From: Scilla litardierei
Taxonomy: Eukaryota; Streptophyta; Magnoliopsida; Asparagales; Asparagaceae
NCBI GenBank assembly: GCA_030789695.1
Contig: CM061136.1
Span: 137,776,448-137,840,447 of the forward strand
Length of the DNA stretch: 64,000 bases
Reading direction: 5' to 3'
Within the stretch, counting starts at the first letter, position 1. Each line of letters opens with the position of its first letter. Shown here piece after piece: positions 56,577-64,000 of this stretch. The position numbers and the translations under genes were made by a program. The notes below the pieces were generated by a model that was not told where the DNA came from, searched no databases, and saw only the letters and a list, made by a program, of their open reading frames with translations.

Positions 56577-59148
56577 GTGAGCAGACATGCAGGGAGAACA
56601 CATTGAACTGATAACAGTTTTCTAGCATCAATGCTTCTTGTTTTCTGACAAATGATAATAATTTATTCTTGATTATCATGGATTTATGAATTGCTATATT
56701 GCATCAAATATTGTTTTGCAATCATACATGTTTCCTCATCAGAAATAACAAAAGAAATCTGGGATATCTAGAAAGACTGGCCATTTATGGCATGCCAGGA
56801 AACTCATGTTAAGGAAGCTTAAATTAATTGAACATTTGAACACTTCTCTTCACACTTGCCACTATGCCATGCGGAAAGCTCTCCACTTTTGAACTCTGCT
56901 TGGAAAGCAGAGCTAATGGAAGTGGGGGTATATAGATATATGAAAATAATGGGTAAGAGCTGATAGCTCATTTGAAGCTAATTAAATTGAGCTTGCAAGG
57001 GGGAGAGCTTGTGAGGGGCAAGAGAAACACGGTACTTGTAGTGTGGATCTGCAATTTTTTCCACTCTCACAAGTTTGTTTCAGCTAAATGCGCTGAGCTG
57101 TTGTCTCATGTCCAATATTTCCCTAAATATATCGTAAATTTGAAAATTATGATATTTGAACCCTTTGACCTCTTAGATACCTCATGCTCTACTACCAATT
57201 TAGATAACTGATACGCCCAAAAACTGTAACAAACACCTAACGATTCAACGGTTGCCCAAATAAACCTGGAGCTACTCCTCCAGAGGCAGCTCCTCAAAAA
57301 AAGGCTACATGAGGTACCATTCTAACAAAAAACAATGAATATGCTCAACTTTACTGAGTGGCTACATTCATTTTTAGGGGCTTATTGGAGAATTAAGTGC
57401 TGCTGATATTGTATAATATGATAATCTTCAAAATAGGCATTCGCTTTAGGAAAGAATCTAAACAATTAGATCTCATTATAAGGCATATATTCTTCTCAAA
57501 AGTGACCAAGCCAAAACAATTGTTCTCAATGCTGGGACCTAGTTTTTGGACTTAGTTCTGTTATGAGCCACCATTAGTGGGACAAGACAAGTATAATCAA
57601 GGTCAACTTGATCTGGATACATTGAGTTCTGATGTTTAATGAAGTAACACCGTAAGGTACTACATAATACATTGCATGGTATCCACACAAAAGTCAAATG
57701 AAGTATAGCTGTCCAGTATGGATGTTCCAAAAAAGCATTTTTGTCTGATTGTTTCAAATCTTGTGGGCTGACAATATTCAATAATTCAAGGAGGCCAAAG
57801 TTTGCCCTAGCCATCACTGTCTACCTACTTTAGTATCCACCTTTGCTGGAGTAGCAAATGTTCCGTAGGTGTGAGTGAATGGACGAAGAACATGAACGCG
57901 AGAGTGTAGAGCCAAGACCAACCAAAATTGTGAGGAACTAAGTGTGAGATACAGATATCGTGTCATGCATTGGTGTGGTGGTGGTCACCTCCAGAATCCA
58001 TAAAGCCATGTATAAAAAGCCAAATCTTCCATTGAGCATTCGTTTGGCTAGGACGCCAGACCTTATATAGAGGAAGTATTTCACGACCCTAGAAACCAAA
58101 TAGTTCCATTTGGGATATGTGCAAGATATTTTGTAAAAGAATTCTAACGAACTCAGGGATAAAAATAGCTATCAGTGTAAGTAAAGTTACGGATGATCAA
58201 TGTTAAATAAGTTGGATAAGATATGCCGGGTTCATTATGTTTAATATTTACCATAAAGAGAAGAATGTCCAATTCTCTATGCCATACCTATCTTCATATC
58301 CTCCTCTTTTAGAATCTTTCTTAGTTTAGGGGATACTTTGAACACTTCTTATTATTGTGTAGGCATAAACAAACACTTTTTAAAGTAGAATATCTACTAC
58401 GGGTGAACTGACCATCTGGGGCACTTCACCCCAAAACATCCATAGGTATTGTCTAATAAATTGTTTGCACTGACTTTTTTGCTTGATGTAGGTTTTGCTG
58501 AAACTTGTCCTAGTATTGTTTTTCCTAAATTGTGATTTTATTCTTAAAAAAGAACAGTGCTGATCTTTGCTAGCATATGTGCCTTGCAGTTTCAGAGCAA
58601 TTCTAAGATAAAATTGTTAATTATGTGGCATTGATAAATTTCTTTTGATACACCTTTTAGTTCATCATATTTGTGGCATCCATCACACACACATGTATCA
58701 TTCTAATTCCCAATTGTGTCCACAGTGATAATATATATTCTTAGAAATCCGGATAAGTCAGAGGTATGTTTAAAGTCGTTCTGCATTCTCCTATTACCTT
58801 CAAACTTATTCAGATACATCACAATGTTTAAACGGACTAGGAACAAAACACTTGTGTCCCCATTTATTTGTCTAAAAATTCATATTGTAATGAATATTTC
58901 TACTAACACATTTAGAGACTACAATATGACTTATTTCTTAAAAACTATGTAGCATGGACATGAACATGTGATACTGATATGACACATTACGGTCTCGGTG
59001 ACATTGCAAATTCTTAAACTGTATGGCACATAGACACGGGAATATAACACAATGCATTTCTAAATATGACATTTAGACGCGGGAATATTTATACTAACAC
59101 ATTTAGGGACTATAATATGACTTATTTCTTAAAAGATATGTAGCATGG
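56577..59148 (+). other. intron 4 or 3' flank, no exon found
   Basis: I searched by eye for the missing AIG2 C-terminus (EWK..HMKDF) and found none. No element with clear ends either. A 65-bp direct repeat occurs at 58891-58957 and 59083-59148, ending TAGCATGG; the second copy is cut by the gypsy insertion. Confidence 0.5.
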
Positions 59149-59551
59149 TGATGCGGATGCACCAAGCCCACGCGCGGGGATAGCGGCTAAAGCGGAGCCC
59201 ACGATCACGTACTTCCGCAGGAGGAGACGTGGGGGCGGGAATTAGTCACTTCAGGGGTATTTTGGTCTTTCCAGACCAAATTAGTAAATCCCCTTTTTCT
59301 TATATTTAGGTCTAGCCGTCATTAGGGAGTTTTTATGCTTGATTTGTCTCTGAACAATCTAGTTATCATCTTGATGCTGTTTAGGCCTTTAGGCGTTCAA
59401 TAAAAGCTGGGAGATTGATTCGTCTCGAAGAATCCTTATCAAGTTCATTGCTTTCTCATTGTTCTTCCACTATTTTTCATTTTCCACCTTTAAATCGCTG
59501 TTTTAAACATTTATTCGCTGATTTGATCCAAACGGCAAGCGATACGTATCA
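59149..59551 (+). repeat. 5' LTR of the gypsy element (403 bp)
   Basis: Begins TGATGCGGATGC and ends GATACGTATCA. A TATATTTAG box lies near 59309 and AATAAA at 59399-59404. The AA after the LTR is followed by the primer site. Confidence 0.88.
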
Positions 59552-59554
59552 AAT

Positions 59555-59566
59555 TGGTATCAGAGC
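59555..59566 (+). other. primer-binding site for initiator tRNA-Met
   Basis: TGGTATCAGAGC, a perfect match to the usual plant retrotransposon initiator-tRNA site, three bases after the LTR end. Confidence 0.92.
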
Positions 59567-59577
59567 GGTGAGATCTA

Positions 59578-61500
59578 ATGGCGGGAGGGACAAGAAGCGG
59601 CGCGACGGAAGAACGGCTTCAAGGGGTTCGTGAAGAAATCAACCGCGAGATGGAGGAATTGAAGAAAGCCATGGGCGATGATATTCAATCATTGAAGACG
59701 GCCATGGAGATCTCCAACAAGGATCACGCCCATACGCAAGAGGACATCCAAGTCGAACTCAAACACATGAGGATCGAGGCGGCGAAAGCGGCGAGAGAGG
59801 TTGCGCAGATCCCGATGATGATGACGATGCTCCAGACCATCTCGGCGGCTATCGGAGGAGATCGAGGCAAAAACCCCGGAAGGGTTTGTCGTCGAAACGG
59901 CGGCTACCAACTCTCCAAACCAAGGCGACGGCTGGCCAAACCCTCTAGGGTTTGCAGGGGAAAGCAGCGGGGCCCACCAGGCCCTCGCGGCAAGCACGGC
60001 AGGGCCAACTGGGCCTGTCGGAAGTGCGACAGGCCCAACTGGGCCTGTCGAGAGCTCGACAGGCCCAGCGGGGCCTGGGGGGCTCGACGGGCACTTTCGC
60101 CCCCCCACGGCAGCGACACCCCCTGTCGGGGGTGTCTGGAGGCTGGCACCCCCGATCGGGGGCGCTGGAGGCGGGGCGCCCCCGACAGGGGGCGCGGGAG
60201 GCGGAGCGCCCCCTCCGGGGGGCGCTGGAGGCGGGGCGCCCCCGACAGGGGGCGCGGGAGGCAGGGCGCCCCCAACGGGGGGCGCTGGAGGTTGGGGGCC
60301 TTTTAGGGGTGCGGCAGCCCCTGTAGGGCCTCGGGGTGGTGCCACGGCCTGAGCCACCCCTCCTGAGGACCCGGCGACGCGTTTTGGGGGCCCGGCGAGA
60401 CCACTGAGGCCTTTTGGGGGCGTGGTGGGGTTTGTTCAACCCACAGGAGCGACGACGAGACCCGACGGAGGAAGATGGGCTCCCGGGATGACGATTGGGG
60501 CTCCTGCTGCCCAATTTTGGGGCCCAGGGGGCCATCTGGAGGGCCGGACAGCGCCCGTTCAGCAGCACGGAGGGGCTAGAGGGCCCATTTTTGCGCAGCC
60601 ACCACGACCACTGGAGTGCTTTGGGAACTACATCCCTGAGGGGGATATGGAGAGACCTCAGTGGCCTGATGAGCTGTACGAGGGAGGCGACGGAGGCCCC
60701 GGAGGGGGGCAGGGGGGCGTGATGGTGCTTGGAGGCGGCCGTGGGGGGTATGGAGGACAGTATGGAGACATAAACGCGGATCGTCGGCTGAAAAAGCTGA
60801 AGATGCCGACGTTTGATGGTACCGATCCTGACGGCTGGGTCTGCAGAGCGGAGCGATATTTCCAGGTGATGCAGCTCACAGAGGAGGAGGTCCTGCGGGC
60901 TATTGGGATCTACTTTGAGGGCAAGGCCCTAGCCTGGTACAGATGGAAGACAGCCCGCTCCCCCTTTCGTACTTGGAAGGAGCTTTCTTCATACCTCCTT
61001 GATAGGTTCCAGGAGAAGTCCGGAGGGGACTTCTATGAGCAGCTTTCAGCACTGCGGCAGGAGGGGACAGTTCGAGACTTCGTGGAGAGGTTCGAGATGT
61101 TGGCCAGCAGGCTACGGGGGGGTGTCCGATCAGGTGTTGATTGGGAGTTTCATGAGGGGACTGAAGCCCTCGATACGGGCAGGGCTTCGGATGCAAAGAC
61201 CCAACGACTTGGAGGATGTCCTTCGCCTGGCCCATATGTCGGAAGAGAAGCACACTGAGGAGAGGCGCCTGAGGGGGACTTGGGGTACTCAGGGTCAACG
61301 CAGTCTGGCAGCACCGGTCCCTCCACGCCCCGCAGCAGGAGAACCAGCGGAGCCTAGAGGAGAGGTCCGACCAGGAGTGGTACCCGGCAGACGTCTGACG
61401 GAGGCAGATATGCGGGCGAGGCGTGCAGCAGGATTATGCTTCCGATGCGATGAGAAGTTCAGCCCCGGTCACCGATGTACGAGCAAGTTGCTGCAGATCA
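59578..61500 (+). pseudogene. gypsy gag: coiled coil, Gly/Pro linker, capsid and zinc knuckle
   Basis: ATG 59578 starts MAGGTRSGATEERL and a coiled-coil stretch (EEINREMEELKKAMGDD). Near 59860 the sensible frame shifts into a Gly/Pro/Ala-rich linker with repeated GGAGGGAPP units (60130-60300), ending at a stop near 60351. 60422 on carries the capsid core in another frame (KMPTFDGTDPDGWVCRAERY, FEGKALAWYRWKTARSPF, EQLSALRQEGTVRDFVERFE), with a shift near 61110. The knuckle CFRCDEKFSPGHRC lies at about 61440. At least three frame changes are present. The minisatellite linker explains the long ORFs on the other strand. Confidence 0.82.
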
Positions 61501-62195
61501 TGATCGTCCCCGACGAGGAGGACTATGAGGAGGAGGTAGTGGAGCCAGAGCTGACGGTCGAGGATGAGGTGCCTGTGCACATGGACGTAGCAGAGGTCTC
61601 CCTGAACTCTGTGATAGGATTCACTCCGAATCATACCATGAAGTTATCAGGGACGTTGGCAGAGCAGGCAGTGACCATACTTATTGACAGTGGCGCGACT
61701 CACAACTTCATCTCAAGAAAGTTGGTGGAGCGTCATGGGCTGGAGCTGAGCACATTGGAGAGATTCACAGTGTTGCTGGGGACGGGGAAGATGGAAGAGA
61801 GCAAGGGGCTCTGCAAAGGGGTGTGCCTGATGCTGCAGGGCATACATATAGTGGAGGACTTTTTGCCGCTGGAGTTGGGGAATGTGGATGTCATTTTGGG
61901 GGTACAGTGGCTGAAAAAGTTGGGGGAGATGAAGGTGAACTGGAAGCTTCTGCGGATGGAGTTCCAGGATGGCGAGCGGACGGTGGTGCTGATCGGAGAC
62001 CCTACACTCTGTTTTTCGGTGGTGGCCTTCAAGGCCATCACTAGGGCGTTACGGGATGAGGGTGAGGGGTTCCTGGTGGAGTGCCAGGGGTTGTCGACTG
62101 AGGAGGAGCAGCAGACAGAGATCGCAGAGGAGGTCGAGCCGGTACTGGAGCAGTACCAGGAGGTGTTTCAGAGCCCACAGGGGCTGCCTCCGTAG
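61501..62195 (+). pseudogene. gypsy aspartic protease region
   Basis: The frame open from gag continues to 62195. The protease active-site motif is present as ILIDSGATHNFIS (near 61680), with VDVILGVQWLKKLG near 61890 as the C-terminal ILG motif of retropepsins. The frame ends at TAG 62193-62195, where family members read through toward RGHEH; the stop is a single in-frame lesion before the reverse transcriptase. Confidence 0.85.
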
Positions 62196-62948
62196 AGGGG
62201 ACACGAGCATGTGATCGTGCTACGGGGGGATGGGGCTCCAGTCAGCGTGCGGCCATACAGATACCCGCATTTGCAGAAGGATGAGATAGAGCGGATGGTG
62301 CGGGAGATGCTGCAGTCGGGGGTAATACAGCCCAGTGTGAGTCCTTTTTCGTCACCAGTGCTGTTGGTAAAGAAAAAGGACGGGAATTGGAGATTCTGCG
62401 TCGATTACCGGGCGCTGAATAGGGAGACTGTCGCAGACAAGTTCCATATTCCGGTAATTGACGAGCTGCTAGACGAGCTACATGGGGCAGCGGTCTTTTC
62501 GAAGATCGACTTGAGAGCGGGGTACCACCAGATACTGATGCGGCCAGAGGATGTGCCGAAGACCGCTTTTCGGATCCATGAGGGGCATTACGAGTTTCTC
62601 GTCATGCCTTTTGGCTTGACGAATGCTCCGTCGACATTCCGGGCCCTCATGAACAAGGTGTTCCAGCCTTACTTACGGCGGTTCATACTTGTATTTTTTG
62701 ACGACATCCTGGTCTACAGCCGGGATATGGAGGAGCACATAGGCCATTTGGAGGTGGTATTCCAGGAGCTGTTGGCAAACCAGCTCTTCGCCAACAGGAA
62801 GAAGTGCAGTTTCGGGCAACTGCGGATTGAGTACTTGGGCCATGTAGTATCGACAGAGGGGGTGGCGGCCGACAGGTCGAAGATAGCAGCTATGCTAGAT
62901 TGGCCGCTGCCTACTACACTACGAGCTTTGAGGGGCTTTTTGGGGGCT
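62196..62948 (+). pseudogene. gypsy reverse transcriptase
   Basis: In frame with the protease after the stop: [51 protein letters not shown] (first catalytic Asp), [16 protein letters not shown] and the catalytic [22 protein letters not shown] follows. At a G-run near 62945-62950 one extra base shifts the frame; the next residues of the family ([18 protein letters not shown]) appear in the new frame. Length and motif spacing are normal. Confidence 0.88.
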
Positions 62949-63500
62949 GACGTGCTACTACAGGAAGTTCGTCAAAGGCTACAGCACGATTGCTTGGCCT
63001 CTCACCGAGCAATTAAAGAAGGACGGTTTCAAGTGGGGGGAGGAGGCCACTAAGGCGTTTGAAGCCTTGAAGGTGGCTATGACGACGGCGCCAGTCCTAG
63101 CCTTGCCAGATTTCAGCATATCGTTCGTGGTGGAGACTGACGCCTCGGGGTACGGGCTAGGGGCGGTGCTTATGCAGGAGGGTAGGCCCATCGTCTATTT
63201 CAGTCAGGTGCTGACCGCTGGAGCACGACTGAAATCGGTCTATGAGCGAGAGCTAATGGCCATAGTTTTCTCGGTGCAGCAGTGGCGGCCATACCTGTTG
63301 GGGAGGGAGTTCGTGGTCCGCACGGACCAAAAGAGCCTCAAGTACCTACTGGAGCAGAGGCTCGTCACATAGGAGCATCAGCATTGGTTGTCCAAGTTGG
63401 TGGGATACCGGTTCGATATCGAGTACATGCCCGGATTGGAGAACAAGGCTGCGGATGCCTTATCACGTCGAGACTTATCACGTCGAGAGGAGAGCATCGA
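62949..63500 (+). pseudogene. gypsy RNase H
   Basis: After the G-run shift the frame reads [59 protein letters not shown], then [22 protein letters not shown] at 63370-63372 interrupts it, after which HWLSKLVGYRFDIEYMPG and NKAADALSRR continue in frame. TDAS and YERE carry the expected acidic catalytic residues. A further frame shift follows at about 63480-63540. Confidence 0.87.
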
Positions 63501-63539
63501 TTTGAGGGCGCTGTCGCGGCCTATGTGGTTGGACTGGAG

Positions 63540-64000
63540 ACGATGCTACAGGAGGCAGACGCAGATGCGGAGTTGAGGCAGCTCCGGGAGAGACTGCAAA
63601 GTGGCGAGGAGGGGCCAGCTGGGTACTCGTTAGCAGGGAGCAGATTGCTGTACCAGGGGAGGATGGTGATACCACGGAGCTCAGAGTTCATACCGGTCCT
63701 TTTCCAGGAGTTCCACAGTTCGGTGACTGGGGGCCATTCAGGGGTGCAGCAGACCTATCAGAGGATGGCCAGAGACGTGTGCCAATGTCACAAGTACATG
63801 GCCATGGCCCCAGCGGGCCTGTTACAGCCGCTGGCGTTGCCAGAGAGGGTCTGGGAGGAGGTGACGATGGACTTCATAGATGGATTACCCCGGTCAGAGG
63901 GCTACACGGTGATATTTGTGGTGGTGGACCGCCTGAGTAGGTACGCGCACTTCATTCCGTTGAAGCACCCTTACACTGCAGTGTCGGTGGCTACGACTTT
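63540..64000 (+). pseudogene. gypsy integrase, N-terminal part with a deletion
   Basis: The HHCC zinc-binding region starts at FHSSVTGGHSGVQQTYQRMA (both His present, near 63710-63770). From RDV (63780) it jumps to CQCHKYMAMAPAGLLQPL, so about 20 residues with the usual first Cys are missing. The catalytic core begins WEEVTMDFIDGLP with the first Asp, then VVVDRLSRYAHFIPL, and runs off the window. There is a small gap of frame certainty before 63570. Confidence 0.83.

Larger units (their letters stand above)
59149..64000 (+). mobile_element. Ty3/gypsy retrotransposon (chromovirus-like), 5' part, runs off the window
   Basis: Order on +: LTR (59149-59551), tRNA-Met primer site, gag, protease, reverse transcriptase, RNase H, integrase, as in Ty3/gypsy. 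The short 403-bp LTR and motif wording ([26 protein letters not shown]) recall the Reina-type chromoviruses; the chromodomain region lies outside the window. Stops and frameshifts make it inactive. The five bases before it are CATGG; the partner TSD is not in the window. The GC content is far higher than that of the surrounding intron. Confidence 0.9.

Noticed and set aside
57890..57936. GAATGGACGAAGAACATG as the missing AIG2 terminal exon
   Set aside because: No proper acceptor, only the first two residues fit, and a stop follows soon after.
59689..60357. 222-codon minus-strand Pro-rich ORF
   Set aside because: It is the complement of the Gly/Pro-rich gag linker, opened by base composition.
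59945..60568. 207-codon minus-strand ORF
   Set aside because: Shadow of the same GC-rich repeats of gag.

Overview
The window is nuclear DNA of a flowering plant. The evidence is one spliced gene of a plant-type family whose introns are filled with Ty1/copia, Ty3/gypsy, LINE, hAT, Helitron-like and fold-back elements. The species cannot be named from the sequence. I see no bacterial operon, rRNA, tRNA or CRISPR array.

Host gene. One cellular gene is recognisable: an AIG2-like protein (gamma-glutamylcyclotransferase/AIG2 fold) on the + strand. Exon 1 is 15999-16120, exon 2 16851-16923, exon 3 46012-46104 and exon 4 56493-56576. All junctions are GT-AG, the phases agree, and 124 codons read open. 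Introns are 730 bp, about 29.1 kb, about 10.4 kb and more than 7.4 kb. The last exon (about 40-50 residues expected) is not found here and probably lies past the window. A TATA-like box sits at 15930-15937.

Upstream, 1-15559. This is the 3' part of a SIRE-type copia element: pol end, an extra ORF, polypurine tract and a 1.9-kb LTR. About 10.5 kb of LINE DNA (two copies, minus strand) splits it. The longer LINE carries a 3-kb solo LTR inserted inside its reverse-transcriptase FADD motif (TSD CATCA). The shorter one carries a 635-bp hAT-type MITE (8-bp TSD).

Intron 2, 16924-46011. In order: a deleted gypsy element with both LTRs and TSD ATGAG (17544-22527), holding a third, inverted LTR; a short non-autonomous LTR element (22992-25869) whose 5' LTR carries a 916-bp solo LTR; AT-rich sequence with tandem duplications; a gag-only copia element (30907-38436) carrying a broken hAT transposase gene; a decayed copia fragment (39890-41000); and low-complexity or MITE-like DNA.

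Intron 3, 46105-56492. A 3.1-kb LTR-like segment is followed by a 4.8-kb run of fold-back elements and Helitron-type ends set in (TA)n tracts, ending about 100 bp before exon 4.

Intron 4 or 3' flank, 56577-64000. Unassigned DNA, then a gypsy element (LTR 59149-59551, tRNA-Met primer site, gag-protease-RT-RNase H-integrase) with stops, frameshifts and a deletion. It runs off the window.

The most unusual signals are dense arrays of about 10-12-bp palindromes in copia LTRs (CAGTCGACTGT type in one family, CACGGCCGTG type in another), the TE-expanded AIG2-like gene, and the TA-anchored fold-back/Helitron cluster.
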